Notes: a model not told the origin generated them from the letters alone. Numbered from the stretch's first letter, positions 26,201 through 33,831 are shown. The stretch is 64,000 nt of DNA from Streptomyces sp. R28 (GCF_041052385.1 NZ_CP163439.1:1973001-2037000); one strand, 5' to 3'. Numbers and translations are program-made.

Positions 26201-27544
26201 CGCCGCCTGAGGGGCGACGCCCTCAGGGAGCCGGCCGACCTCAGCGTCGGGCGCCACGGCAACCTGCCCGGCTTCGGCGTCGACCGCCTCGGGAACCTGA
26301 ACCGTTTCCGGCGCGAAATCCACAGCGACCGGGCCGGCCTCAGCGGCCGGGACCTCGGTCCCCTGCGCTGCCGTACCGACGGCTACCTCGGTGACCTCGG
26401 CAACCTCACCGACGACCGAGTCCCCCGGAACCTGCCCGGGCTCAGCGCCTTGGCCGCCCTCCGAAACGTCGTCAACTCCCGCAGCCTGCACGGCATCCGC
26501 GACACCTTCAGCGCCAGGCACCTGAGCGGCACCCGAGTCAGCGTCGCTCACCGGAACTCCCGCGGCGACCGGGCCGGCCTCACCCGCAGGCACCGCGACC
26601 TCGCCGGCACCGGAGTCGGCCGCACCCGTCGCAGCCTCGTCGGCATCCGCAGCAGGCGCAGCCGGGGCGATCTGCTCGGCCTCGATGACAGGCGCAGCGT
26701 CCGCAGCCTCTTCGGCGCCCGGAGCAGCCGCAACACCGGCGGCCTCCCCCGCATCCGGATCCTGCGCGGCCACCGGCATCTGACCGGCGTCCGGGCCGGG
26801 CGCCGCACCGGCCACCGGCGCGGTGTCACCGGCCGACGGTTCCTGACCGCCGTACACGCCCTCCTGCGGGACCGGACCGCCGGCCTCCGTGGCCACGCGA
26901 GTCATCACCGCCTGCGCCGCGCCCACCGGTTCGCCATCCGGCTGTCCGGTCGGGACAACCGTTTCGGCAGCCGGCGCCTCGACGCCGACCGGCGCGGGGG
27001 CCGGAGCCTGGAGCTGGACGGCGGCCTGAGCCGGGGCGCCCCAGGGTGCCGCCGGCTGCGGGACCGCTGCCTCGTGGTACTGGGGGGCGTCGAGGTACTC
27101 GGGGCCGGTCGGGGCCGGGCCGGGCTGGCGGGTGGGTGCGCCCACGGCGCCGCGGTCGGCGAGGGAGCGGACCGGGCTGGCGGAGGCGTCGGGGATGGGC
27201 GGGCCGAGGTGCAGGGGCCGCCTGGGCGTGATGGGCGGGATCGGCGTCGTGGGGGCCGTCGGGCCCGGGAGGCGGACGCCGCTGAGGTCGACCGAACCGC
27301 TGTCGCGGCCGGAGATCTGGTGCGCGTCCGGCTCGTGCACGGCCTCGACGACCGGCACCGGCGCGGGCGGGGCGACCTCATTGCCCCAGGCGCCCTGGGA
27401 GCCGGGCAGCAACAGGTCTTCGTCCTCGGCGGTGGTCTCGGAGAGGTAGGTGTACGCACCGTGCGCCGCGGGGACGCCCGGCTGCTCCACCATGCCTGCG
27501 CTCTCCGGCAGTCCCTCGCCCGGGACCTGGCCGGTGTCGGTCAT
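23270..27544 (-). CDS. cobT: BluB-CobT fusion with very long Ala/Pro-rich N-terminal region
   Basis: A 1424-residue protein making and using the lower ligand of B12. Residues ~1-850 are low complexity (Ala, Pro, Val, Glu, Gln; many PEAVQVPDA-like steps) with no domain I can name. Residues ~856-1072 are a BluB-type nitroreductase (RRDIRNGFRSDPIP, TAPSVGHSQPWDFV, GLGVGWVSFF), which would make 5,6-dimethylbenzimidazole from FMN. Residues ~1075-1424 are CobT (AIFAGDHGVHAQGVT, LTGEMGIANTTASAAL, RLGEGTGALLALPL with the catalytic Glu), forming alpha-ribazole phosphate from nicotinate mononucleotide. ATG at 27544 has GAGGGGT upstream; the open frame extends 91 codons further without a good start. Nothing similar in length is typical of either single enzyme (about 220 and 350 residues). 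Confidence 0.92.
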   Translation of the reverse strand: MTDTGQVPGEGLPESAGMVEQPGVPAAHGAYTYLSETTAEDEDLLLPGSQGAWGNEVAPPAPVPVVEAVHEPDAHQISGRDSGSVDLSGVRLPGPTAPTTPIPPITPRRPLHLGPPIPDASASPVRSLADRGAVGAPTRQPGPAPTGPEYLDAPQYHEAAVPQPAAPWGAPAQAAVQLQAPAPAPVGVEAPAAETVVPTGQPDGEPVGAAQAVMTRVATEAGGPVPQEGVYGGQEPSAGDTAPVAGAAPGPDAGQMPVAAQDPDAGEAAGVAAAPGAEEAADAAPVIEAEQIAPAAPAADADEAATGAADSGAGEVAVPAGEAGPVAAGVPVSDADSGAAQVPGAEGVADAVQAAGVDDVSEGGQGAEPGQVPGDSVVGEVAEVTEVAVGTAAQGTEVPAAEAGPVAVDFAPETVQVPEAVDAEAGQVAVAPDAEVGRLPEGVAPQAAPVLDGAELETAQVPEALAPETAQVANASAPEAVQVPDASVPEAVQVLDVAAPEPPEQISEPAAAEAAEAAEAPEAQSPEAQAPEVQAPEAAAQVTPEAAPVPPAPDAAQALQPVDAEHVVPDSQPADAVTAPTDGASAVVTPEPTPHPPQPADIEQAAAEQQSEPPAPVALPAEVPDPQQPQAPEAVQDPAPAQAQQPPQDAAPTDVDAEAQAVVANATAADVEAQPVAVSPTAPDFSAEPAEATQPLATTAAPDSTDPQPALSDAAPVEAPQPFVAEPAGPQLQPLAAQPAHGSEDPAQPPAESGALLEPTPGQSLGQFVAVEGSVPTTPHLAPTPPQPTVLPAEEAPAPVATVPTPREGDPELVQHAEDLDTRAADQEDQEAPAEESTAVEEVRQSTGPAAPAYDDAEREAVLKVMRERRDIRNGFRSDPIPHEVLLRVLEAAHTAPSVGHSQPWDFVVIRSAETRRTMHELAMRQREAYAKSLPKGRAKQFKELKIEAILDTPVNIVVTADPTRGGRHTLGRHTQPQMAPYSAALAVENLWLAARAEGLGVGWVSFFDEREMVRALGLPEHLEVIAYLCVGYVDEFPDEPELMQAGWSKRRPLSWVVHEETYGRRALPGEEPHDLLAETVAQIRPLDAKALGEAWERQKRMTKPAGALGMLEIISAQLSGLSRQCPPPIPEPAAVAIFAGDHGVHAQGVTPWPQEVTAQMVANFLGGGAVCNAFAGQVGAEVCVVDVGVAADLPATPGLLPRKVRAGTSDMTTGPAMTREEAKQAIEVGIETARDLVAAGNKALLTGEMGIANTTASAALISVFTDTDPAEVTGRGTGINDETLARKTEVVRRAIEVHQPDPADPIGVLAAIGGFEHAALVGLLLGGASLRTPVILDGVSAGAAALVARAIAPEVLAACIAGHRSAEPGHVAALNKLGLRPLVDLDLRLGEGTGALLALPLVQSTARAMHEVATFDSAGVTEK

Positions 27545-27912
27545 GCGTACCCCTCGCCCATCGGTTAGTGCTTCTACGACCAGCTCACCGGGGACGGCGC
27601 ACCGACCGCCCCCGCAGTGAAGAACGAGCGTGCGTGCCCAGCGGCACGAACGACCCGCCCAAAAAAGGCGACAAAGCCATTGAGTGGCATTGTCGTGGCC
27701 GTTCGGCCGTCGCGACAGGCTGATCCGCGACAGGCCGCTGTGGACTGCGCCACGTTGCGCGTCCTCCGGTTTCGCCGTACCACACCCACCCCAAACGGGG
27801 CACGTTTTTCCGGACATTGACCGACGAAGTGCCGGGCGACCGAGTGCGGTACAACGATCGGCCAGCCTACCGCGCGCGGTATGACAACAGGATCACGGGG
27901 ACGGGTGCGCGG
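27545..27912 (-). promoter_or_regulatory. 368-base leader/intergenic region of bluB-cobT
   Basis: No convincing gene. Short frames exist, including a 38-codon one starting MPLNGFVAFF inside the hairpin at 27669-27695, but without ribosome-binding sites. I looked for the cobalamin-riboswitch core on the minus strand and did not find the conserved blocks. A terminator-like hairpin lies in the middle and is listed separately. Confidence 0.5.
27661..27695 (-). terminator. T-tailed hairpin in the bluB-cobT leader
   Basis: On the minus strand CGACAATGCCA / TGGCTTTGTCG (one mismatch, loop CTCAA) is followed by CC and six T residues. It is 218 bases after the cobL stop and 117 bases before the bluB-cobT start, so it may terminate cobL or attenuate bluB-cobT. 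Confidence 0.65.
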
Positions 27913-29124
27913 TCACGCCGTGCGGTCGGGAAGGACCCCGCTGAGCAGGAACGCGACACTGCGCTCCCGCTCCGTCCAGGCCCGCGTGTCGAGTTCCACG
28001 GACTGCAGGAGGGCGCACTCCACGTCGTAGCCGTGCTCGGTGAGGCCGCGTCCGACGAGTTCGGCGGCGTCGCGGGTGGCGGCATGCGTGACGATGCGCT
28101 GCGGGCGCCGGTCGGCGACGGCGGAGACGACGGCCGCTCCTCCGCCGCCGACGCGTACGACGTCCGGTTCGGCGAGGTTCTCCAGAGCGTGCGGGGCCGT
28201 GCCGTGGACGATCTGCAGCTGGACCCCGAAACCGCGTGCGTTGGCCTCGGTGCGGGCGCAGGCCTGCGGGTCGCGGTCGACGGCGATGACGGCCGCGCCG
28301 GCCCGGGCGGCCTCGACGGCGAAGGCGCCGCTGCCGCAGCCGATGTCCCAGACGAGGTCGCCCATGCGCGGGCCGAGACGGGCGAGTTGGGCGGCGCGCA
28401 GCGGTTCCAGTTCACCTTCACCCATGAGGCCGCCGTAGGACTCGGCGGGCAGGGTCCAGCCGCGCGGCGCGGTGGACGGGTCGCGGCCGGCGATCCACCC
28501 GCCGCCGTCCGCCGCCGCCACCTTGGCGCCGATGACGATGACGACGTTCGGGTCGCGCCAGATGTGGTCGGGGGCCTTGTCGGAGGTGACGACGGTGACC
28601 TGCTCGCGTTCGGTGCCCAGCTCCTCGCAGATGACGAAGGTGCGGTGGACGCCGTCCAGGAGCAGCCCGAGTTCGGCGGGTCCGGCGCCCGGTGAGGTGA
28701 GGACGGCGACCTTGGTGTGGGCGCGGCACACATTCACCGCGCGTCGCAGGGTACGGCGTTGTGCGACGACCACCTGTGCGTCGTCCCAGGGCATGCCGGC
28801 ACGGGCGAAGGCGGCGGCGACCGAGGAGACGGCGGGGACGACCTCGACCTCCAGGCCGAACTCGGGTGCGCGCAGGGTCCGTACGACGCCGAAGAAGCCG
28901 GGGTCGCCGTCGGCGAACACCACCGCGGTGCCGCGGTGGGCGGCGATCCGGCGGGCGGCGAGGGAGGCGCTGCCGAGGCGGACGCGCTCGGCGGCGGGCG
29001 GCACCTCGGGGAGCGCCAGGTGGTGGGCGGCACCGGCCACGAGTGTGGCGGCGCCGAGTGCGGAGCGTGCCGCGGCGGTCAGCGGCGAGCCGTCCCAGCC
29101 GATCACCGTGACGCGGTCGGCCAT
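27913..29124 (-). CDS. cobL: Precorrin-6Y C5,15-methyltransferase (decarboxylating), CbiE-CbiT fusion
   Basis: A 403-residue two-domain enzyme of aerobic cobalamin synthesis. The N-terminal ~195 residues are the CbiE tetrapyrrole methylase (VTVIGWDGSPLT, GDPGFFGVVRTL, VVPAVSSVAAAFARAGMPWDDA). The C-terminal ~170 are the CbiT Rossmann methyltransferase (GDLVWDIGCGSGAFAVEAARAGA, VDRDPQACARTEAN). It methylates C5 and C15 of the corrin ring and removes the acetate carboxyl at C12. ATG at 29124 with AGGAGAC eight bases upstream. It is the first corrinoid gene of the minus-strand block. Confidence 0.93.
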   Translation of the reverse strand: MADRVTVIGWDGSPLTAAARSALGAATLVAGAAHHLALPEVPPAAERVRLGSASLAARRIAAHRGTAVVFADGDPGFFGVVRTLRAPEFGLEVEVVPAVSSVAAAFARAGMPWDDAQVVVAQRRTLRRAVNVCRAHTKVAVLTSPGAGPAELGLLLDGVHRTFVICEELGTEREQVTVVTSDKAPDHIWRDPNVVIVIGAKVAAADGGGWIAGRDPSTAPRGWTLPAESYGGLMGEGELEPLRAAQLARLGPRMGDLVWDIGCGSGAFAVEAARAGAAVIAVDRDPQACARTEANARGFGVQLQIVHGTAPHALENLAEPDVVRVGGGGAAVVSAVADRRPQRIVTHAATRDAAELVGRGLTEHGYDVECALLQSVELDTRAWTERERSVAFLLSGVLPDRTA

Positions 29125-29240
29125 CGTCGTCAGTCTCCTGGGTTCGCGCAGGTCGTCGATAGGTCAGCCCGAGGGGCAGGCACCGTGAGGGTACCTGGTC
29201 GACGTGTCGGCACCTGCGGTGCCCGGGGATTCGCTTCCCG

Positions 29241-29879
29241 TCAGTTCCACTCGCCGAACGAGGTGAAGCCGCCGGTGTCGGCCAGCTGCTCCCCGGCGCC
29301 GTCGAGGTCCTCCGGCAGGAGGCTCCACACGATGAAGTCGGTGCGTACGTCGGTCCAGGTGCCGTCCTCCACCCGGACGTGCGCTATGCACGCGTTGCGC
29401 AGGACGCCCTCGCTGATACAGCCGATCTTCTGGGCGACCTGCTGGGAGGCGGTGTTGTCGGCGGCCGTGCGCAGCTCGATGCGCTCGAACTTCTGGTCGC
29501 TGAACAGCCATTGGGCGGTGGCGAGGGTGGCCTCGGAGGCGTAGCCCTCGCCGCGGGCCCAGGGGGCGATGATGTACGACAGCTCGGTGGCACGGACATG
29601 CCAGTTCGTCTTGGCCAGCTGGACGACGCCGACCAGGCGCTGAGTGAGGAACTCGGTGACGGCGAGGTCGAGTCCGCGGCCGGCTTCCCGCTCGGCGGGG
29701 GCGTACTCGGTGATCCAGGTGCGGGCGCCGTCCTCGGTGAAGGGCTGGGGGACGTCGGTCCAGGCGCCGACCTGCTCGTCGTTCATCATCTCGGCCAGTG
29801 CGGGCACGTCGTCCTCGTCGAGGGGCCGCAGCACCAACCGCTCCGTGCTGATGGAGATGTTGGGGAAGGTGCTAGTCAT
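29241..29879 (-). CDS. GNAT N-acetyltransferase, RimJ/RimL type
   Basis: A 212-residue acetyltransferase of the ribosomal-protein Ser/Ala acetyltransferase (RimJ/L) subgroup: TERLVLRPLDEDDVPAL at the start, then the acetyl-CoA segment WARGEGYASEATLATAQWLF and DNTASQQVAQKIGCISEG. Related proteins acetylate alpha-amino groups or antibiotics; the target is unknown. ATG at 29879 with GGAG nine bases upstream. The ~30 C-terminal residues (PEDLDGAGEQLADTGGF) are an acidic extension. Separated from cobL by 116 bases. Confidence 0.9.
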   Translation of the reverse strand: MTSTFPNISISTERLVLRPLDEDDVPALAEMMNDEQVGAWTDVPQPFTEDGARTWITEYAPAEREAGRGLDLAVTEFLTQRLVGVVQLAKTNWHVRATELSYIIAPWARGEGYASEATLATAQWLFSDQKFERIELRTAADNTASQQVAQKIGCISEGVLRNACIAHVRVEDGTWTDVRTDFIVWSLLPEDLDGAGEQLADTGGFTSFGEWN

Positions 29880-30021
29880 GCGCCGCTCCGTAACCTTCGG
29901 AAAACCTTCAGGGCCTGATGAACTGCCCAGCATGCAGCATGAAAGCACTGAACCGCACGACGGGGTCCACTCCGGGTGAGCGAGTGGACCCCGTGCGTGG
30001 CAATACGCCGTATACGCGCCG

Positions 30022-30119
30022 TCAGCCCGAAGTGACCGGCAGCACCGAGCCCTTGAGCTCGTCCTCGGTGAACTTCTTCACGTCGGACGAGCCGAGGAGA
30101 GGCCGCGGGAGGCCGGTGC
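30022..30119 (-). pseudogene. Remnant of a second metQ 3' end
   Basis: Directly after the metQ stop, the minus strand reads LLGSSDVKKFTEDELKGSVL followed by PVTSG and a stop. This aligns with the end of the intact metQ (LLTSPEVKKFIEDKYDGAVV) and has no start or upstream half. The best explanation is a tandem metQ that lost all but its last ~25 codons. Confidence 0.65.
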
Positions 30120-30953
30120 TCAGAAGGCCGCGACGACGGCGCCGTCGTACTTGTCCTCGATGAACTTCTTCACCTCGGGCGACGTCAGCAGCTTGGCCAG
30201 CTTCCGCACGCGCGGGTCGTCCTCGTTGCCCTTCTTCACCGCGAGGAAGTTGCCGTACGGGTTGTCCTTGGGCGACTCGGCGGCGATGGCGTCCTTGGCC
30301 GGGCTGAGGTCGGCCTCCAGCGCGTAGTTGCCGTTGATGACCGCGGCGTCGACGTCACCGAGGGAGCGCGGCAGCTGGGCCGCCTCGAGCTCCTTGAACT
30401 GGAGGTTCTTGGGGTTGGAGGCGATGTCCTTGGGGGTCGCTTCGTAGCCGACGCCCGCCTTCAGCTTGATCACGCCGCCTGCCTCGAGCAGCTTGAGCGC
30501 GCGGGCCTCGTTGGTGGTGTCGTTCGGGACGGCGACCGTGGCGCCCTTCTTGAGGTCCGTGAGCTTCTTGACGCCCTGGGAGTACACGCCGAGCGGCTCC
30601 AGGTGCACCGTGGCGTTCGGGACGGCCACGATGTCGGTGCCGTTCTTCTTGTTGAAGTCGTCCAGGTACGGCTGGTGCTGGAAGTAGTTGGCGTCGACCT
30701 CACCCTGCTGGACGGCCGTGTTCGGCGTCACGTAGTCGGTGAACTCCTTGACCTCGAGCTCGAGGCCGGCCTTCTTCGCGAGCTTGTCCTTGATGTACGT
30801 GAGGATCTCGCCCTGCGGGGTGGGCGTGGCGGCGACCTTCAGCGGGGCGCTCGCGTCGGAACCGGAGTCCTTGTCCGAGCCGCAAGCGGTGAGCCCGAGG
30901 GTGAGGGCTCCGGCGGCGAGGACGGCAGTGGTGATCTTGGCGGTGTTACGCAC
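30120..30953 (-). CDS. metQ: MetQ, methionine ABC transporter substrate-binding lipoprotein
   Basis: A 277-residue NlpA/MetQ lipoprotein. Signal peptide with lipobox LTAC, lipidated at C24. Family features are LKVAATPTPQGEILTYIKDKLAKKAGLELEVKEFTDYVTPNTAV, the aromatic pocket stretch ANYFQHQPYLDDFNK and PNDTTNEARALKLLEAGG. It binds methionine (or its derivatives) outside the membrane. GTG at 30953 with AAAGG nine bases upstream. Last gene of the metNIQ operon, 77 bases after metI. Confidence 0.95.
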   Translation of the reverse strand: MRNTAKITTAVLAAGALTLGLTACGSDKDSGSDASAPLKVAATPTPQGEILTYIKDKLAKKAGLELEVKEFTDYVTPNTAVQQGEVDANYFQHQPYLDDFNKKNGTDIVAVPNATVHLEPLGVYSQGVKKLTDLKKGATVAVPNDTTNEARALKLLEAGGVIKLKAGVGYEATPKDIASNPKNLQFKELEAAQLPRSLGDVDAAVINGNYALEADLSPAKDAIAAESPKDNPYGNFLAVKKGNEDDPRVRKLAKLLTSPEVKKFIEDKYDGAVVAAF

Positions 30954-31030
30954 GAAAAGTGCCTTTCCATCTGGGTGGTGCGGCCCCGACTTGGGTGTTC
31001 GGGGAGTTCTGGGTCCGTCCGGTGTGTGGT

Positions 31031-31756
31031 TCAGACGGTCTTGGTGGTGGCCGTGGAGGCCTTCAGCAGCCGCAGCTTGGGCCCCGGGCCCGAGCGGCCG
31101 CCCCGGCGGTGCAGGGACCGGGCCGCGTAGTCGCCGGCGAACTGGATGAGGGAGATGCCGACGGCGAGGACCGCGACGGTGAGCCACATCAGCTCGGTCT
31201 CGAAGCGCTGGTAGCCGTAGCGGATGGCGATGTCGCCGAGGCCGCCCGCGCCGACCGTGCCGGCCATGGCGGAGTAGCCGATGAGGGCGACGATCGTGGT
31301 CGTGGTGCTGGCGATGAGGGACGGCAGGGACTCAGGGACGAGGACCTTGCGTACGACGGTCCAGGTGTTGCCGCCCATCGACTGCACGGCCTCCACGAGC
31401 CCGCCGTCCACTTCGCGGACAGCCGTCTCAACGAGCCGCGCGAAGAAGGGGATCGCGCCGATCGCGAGCGGCACGATGGCGGCCTCGCGGCCGATCGTCG
31501 TCCCGGTGACCCAGCGCGTGAAGCTCATCAGCGCGACCATCAGGATGATGAACGGCATCGAGCGGGCGACGTTCACGATCTGCCCGATGACCTTGTTGGC
31601 CAGGACGTTCTGGAGCAGCCCGCCCCGGTCGGTGAGGACGAGGAGGATGCCGAGCGGGAGGCCGCCGACGACAGCGATCAGGGTGGACCAGCCGACCATG
31701 TAGAGGGTGTCCCCACACGCCTGCTCCAGCAGGGGCTGCGTCTCGGACCAGGTCAC
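31031..31756 (-). CDS. metI: MetI, methionine ABC transporter permease
   Basis: A 241-residue five-helix permease: GDTLYMVGWSTLIAVVGGLPLGILLVL, NVARSMPFIILMVALM, the EAA loop region LVEAVQSMGGNTWTVVRKVLVPESLPSLI, and GAGGLGDIAIRYGYQRF, the MetI signature near the end. The GTG at 31756 shares GTGA with the metN stop, so synthesis is coupled; AAGGTG lies upstream. Confidence 0.95.
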   Translation of the reverse strand: MTWSETQPLLEQACGDTLYMVGWSTLIAVVGGLPLGILLVLTDRGGLLQNVLANKVIGQIVNVARSMPFIILMVALMSFTRWVTGTTIGREAAIVPLAIGAIPFFARLVETAVREVDGGLVEAVQSMGGNTWTVVRKVLVPESLPSLIASTTTTIVALIGYSAMAGTVGAGGLGDIAIRYGYQRFETELMWLTVAVLAVGISLIQFAGDYAARSLHRRGGRSGPGPKLRLLKASTATTKTV

Positions 31757-32814
31757 AGCTGGGCACCTTCCTTCAGCAGTACGGGCTCCTGGCCCAGTAC
31801 GTCGATCTGCAGGCCCTGTTCGCGCAGGAAGCCGATCGGCACGACGTTGTCCTCGTAGCGGCCGGGCAGTTCGATGCGCATCCGGCCGACCTGGAGGCCG
31901 CCGACGGTGTCGATGGCGGCGCCGAGGATCGAGATGTCGATGTTGTAGGTGCGCGAGAGCTGGGAGATGACCGGCTGGGTGGCGGCCTCGCCCTGGAAGG
32001 TGACGTCGACGACGGTGCGGTCGTCGGCGGAGGCCTCGCCGCCCACCGGGAAGAGCGCGGCGGCGAGTTCGGAGCCGGGGGTCGCGAGGAGCTCGCTGAC
32101 CGTGCCGGACTCGACGATGCGCCCCTTCTCCATGAGCGCGGCCGAGTCGCAGATCGACTTCACGACGTCCATCTCGTGGGTGATGAGCAGGACGGTCAGG
32201 CCCAACTGCCGGTTCAGGTCGCGCAGCAGCTGGAGGATGGAGCGGGTGGTCTCCGGGTCGAGGGCGCTGGTGGCCTCGTCGGAGAGCAGCACCTTGGGGT
32301 CGCCGGCCAGGGCGCGGGCGATGCCGACGCGCTGCTTCTGACCGCCGGAGAGCTGGGCGGGGTAGGCCTTGGCCTTGTCCGCGAGACCCACCAGGTCGAG
32401 CAGTTCGAGCGCCTTGCGGGAGCGCTCCTTGCCCGACTTGCCGAGGATCTCGAGCGGAAGCTCGACGTTGTCCTGGACCGTCCGGGAGGACAGCAGGTTG
32501 AAGTGCTGGAAGACCATGCCGATACGGCTGCGCGCCCGGCGGAGTTCCCGGCCGGCCCGGGGACCGCGTCCCGCGAGGGCCGTGAGGTCCTGCCCGGCGA
32601 CGGTCACCGTCCCGGCGGTGGGGCGCTCCAGCAGGTTGACGCAGCGGATGAGCGAGGACTTGCCGGCGCCGGACTGGCCGATGACGCCGTACACCTCGCC
32701 TTCGCGGACATGCAGATCGACGCCGTCGAGGGCGGTGACCTCGCGGCCGTGTGAGCGGTGAGCCCGGTAGATTTTCGTCAGGCCCGTTGTGGTGATCACT
32801 GGGGTTTCCGTCAC
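31753..32814 (-). CDS. metN: MetN, methionine ABC transporter ATPase
   Basis: A 353-residue ABC ATPase with Walker A GQSGAGKSS, Q-loop FQHFNLL, signature LSGGQKQR, Walker B KVLLSDEATSALD and the H-loop ITHEMDVV. The C-terminal ~95 residues are the NIL/ACT-like domain (VTFQGEAATQPVISQLSRTYNIDISILGAAIDTVGGLQVG), which in MetN binds methionine and shuts off transport. GTG 32814 is annotated; GTG 32799 has a better-placed ACGGA and could be the real start. Its leader carries a Cys-rich reading frame and a hairpin. Confidence 0.95.
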   Translation of the reverse strand: MTETPVITTTGLTKIYRAHRSHGREVTALDGVDLHVREGEVYGVIGQSGAGKSSLIRCVNLLERPTAGTVTVAGQDLTALAGRGPRAGRELRRARSRIGMVFQHFNLLSSRTVQDNVELPLEILGKSGKERSRKALELLDLVGLADKAKAYPAQLSGGQKQRVGIARALAGDPKVLLSDEATSALDPETTRSILQLLRDLNRQLGLTVLLITHEMDVVKSICDSAALMEKGRIVESGTVSELLATPGSELAAALFPVGGEASADDRTVVDVTFQGEAATQPVISQLSRTYNIDISILGAAIDTVGGLQVGRMRIELPGRYEDNVVPIGFLREQGLQIDVLGQEPVLLKEGAQL

Positions 32815-32974
32815 TGTCGAGTGCGCGGCACCTCGTGGGCGCCGGGCACATGGCGTTCAGGGTCGAAAGCAGCCAGAACGCAGCACGGTTCTCGCGGGCG
32901 CGGTGGAACCGGGGAGGAGAATCGTGCGCGCGGGGCGGAGCTCAGTCCCGTACGTCAGGCGTACGCGCGGACAT

Positions 32975-33005
32975 GAGCGGGCTCTCGCTTCGGGGCGCGA
33001 GGCTC
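32975..33005 (-). promoter_or_regulatory. Hairpin following the leader-peptide stop, upstream of metN
   Basis: On the minus strand GAGCCTCGC and GCGAGAGCCCGCTC can fold (CTCGC/GCGAG core plus GAGC/GCTC closing). It starts about 20 bases past the leader-peptide stop codon and could be the switch of an attenuator. A second small palindrome, GTACG/CGTAC, lies at 32950-32964. Confidence 0.4.
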
Positions 33006-33024
33006 AGGGTGGTGCAGGGGCCCT

Positions 33025-33111
33025 CTAGCAGGCACACATTCGACACATACAACGAGCACCGGGCGTCATGGTCGCCTCGGTCGCAAAGGTGCGGCAGCTC
33101 GTCGTGGTCAT
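33025..33111 (-). CDS. Putative Cys-rich leader peptide of metNIQ (28 codons)
   Basis: A 28-codon frame, ATG at 33111 and TAG at 33025-33027, about 210 bases upstream of metN. The peptide ends RCMCRMCAC: four of the last eight residues are cysteine (TGT, TGT, TGT, TGC) and two are methionine, with further Met and Cys earlier. Such clustering of sulfur amino acids before a hairpin and a sulfur-amino-acid transporter is what a ribosome-stalling attenuator would look like. A second ATG at 33069 would give 14 codons. The first start has no clear ribosome-binding site, so it may be leaderless. Related streptomycete sulfur genes have short Cys-containing leader peptides. Confidence 0.6.
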   Translation of the reverse strand: MTTTSCRTFATEATMTPGARCMCRMCAC

Positions 33112-33145
33112 GCGATCAGTAAACCAGACGTACGGTCCTTACCGG

Positions 33146-33176
33146 CCGCCGCTGTCCGCATCCTGGACAGCGGCGG
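33146..33176 (-). terminator. Terminator of the HAD gene
   Basis: 12-bp perfect stem CCGCCGCTGTCC / GGACAGCGGCGG with a 7-base loop, eight bases past the minus-strand HAD stop. Confidence 0.8.
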
Positions 33177-33183
33177 ACAGCTG

Positions 33184-33831
33184 TCAGCCGCGTACGGAGA
33201 TCTCGACTCCGGCGTCCGCGACCAGGGCGGACAGGGCCGACAGATCGTTCACCACCAGGTCGGCGTCGAGCTCGTGGGCCTGGTGGGTTGTGGTCAAGGC
33301 CACGGTGGTCATCCCGGCGGCGCGACCGGCCGCCAGACCGGCTGGGGCGTCCTCGAAGACGACGCAATGGGCCGGGTCGACGCCCAGTTCGCGGGCGGCG
33401 AGGAGGTAGGGCTCGGGGTCGGGCTTGCCGCGCGTGATGTCGTCGGCGGTGACCATCGTCTTGGGCAGGATCCCGACCGCGTCGAGCCGGGCCTCGGCCA
33501 GACGCCGCGTGGCGGAGGTCACCACGGCCCAGCGGTCGGCGGGCAGCCCGTCGAGGAACGCCTTGGTGCCGGGCAGCAGGTGGACGCCCCCGTTCGGCAC
33601 GTCCTCCACCTCCAGGGTCTCGATCCGCGCGAGGGCCTGCGGTACGACGTCGGCGGGCAGCAGCTCGGCGACTATCTCGACGGCCGGACACCCATGCAGC
33701 TCGACCTTGCCGAACTCCTCCGTGACCCCGTACTCCTCGGCCCACCGCGCCCAGCAGCGGTCGACGGATGCGAGGGAGGAGACGAGGGTGCCGTCGTTGT
33801 CGAACAGGAGAGCGCGTGCGTGGATCGTCAT
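33184..33831 (-). CDS. HAD-family sugar/glycolate-type phosphatase
   Basis: A 215-residue HAD-IA hydrolase. Motif I is LLFDNDGTLVSS with the nucleophile Asp in DNDGT, motif II is VVTSAT, motif III has GKPDPEPYLLAARELG and motif IV is CVVFEDAPAGLAAGRAAGM. The four-helix cap between motifs I and II places it with beta-phosphoglucomutase and DOG-like sugar phosphatases. ATG at 33831 with AGGG nine bases upstream. The substrate is not determined by the sequence. Confidence 0.9.
   Translation of the reverse strand: MTIHARALLFDNDGTLVSSLASVDRCWARWAEEYGVTEEFGKVELHGCPAVEIVAELLPADVVPQALARIETLEVEDVPNGGVHLLPGTKAFLDGLPADRWAVVTSATRRLAEARLDAVGILPKTMVTADDITRGKPDPEPYLLAARELGVDPAHCVVFEDAPAGLAAGRAAGMTTVALTTTHQAHELDADLVVNDLSALSALVADAGVEISVRG

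Noticed and set aside
23237..27568. 1443-codon plus-strand frame opposite bluB-cobT
   Set aside because: Shadow frame: no ribosome-binding site, Gly/Arg/Leu-rich composition. The minus strand has BluB and CobT motifs.
27545..27912. Cobalamin riboswitch upstream of bluB-cobT
   Set aside because: The characteristic core blocks were not found by eye. A covariance search would settle it.
32815..33183. SAM-type riboswitch upstream of metN
   Set aside because: I looked for the conserved blocks of SAM-I/SAM-IV on the minus strand and saw none. The Cys-rich frame explains the long leader better.
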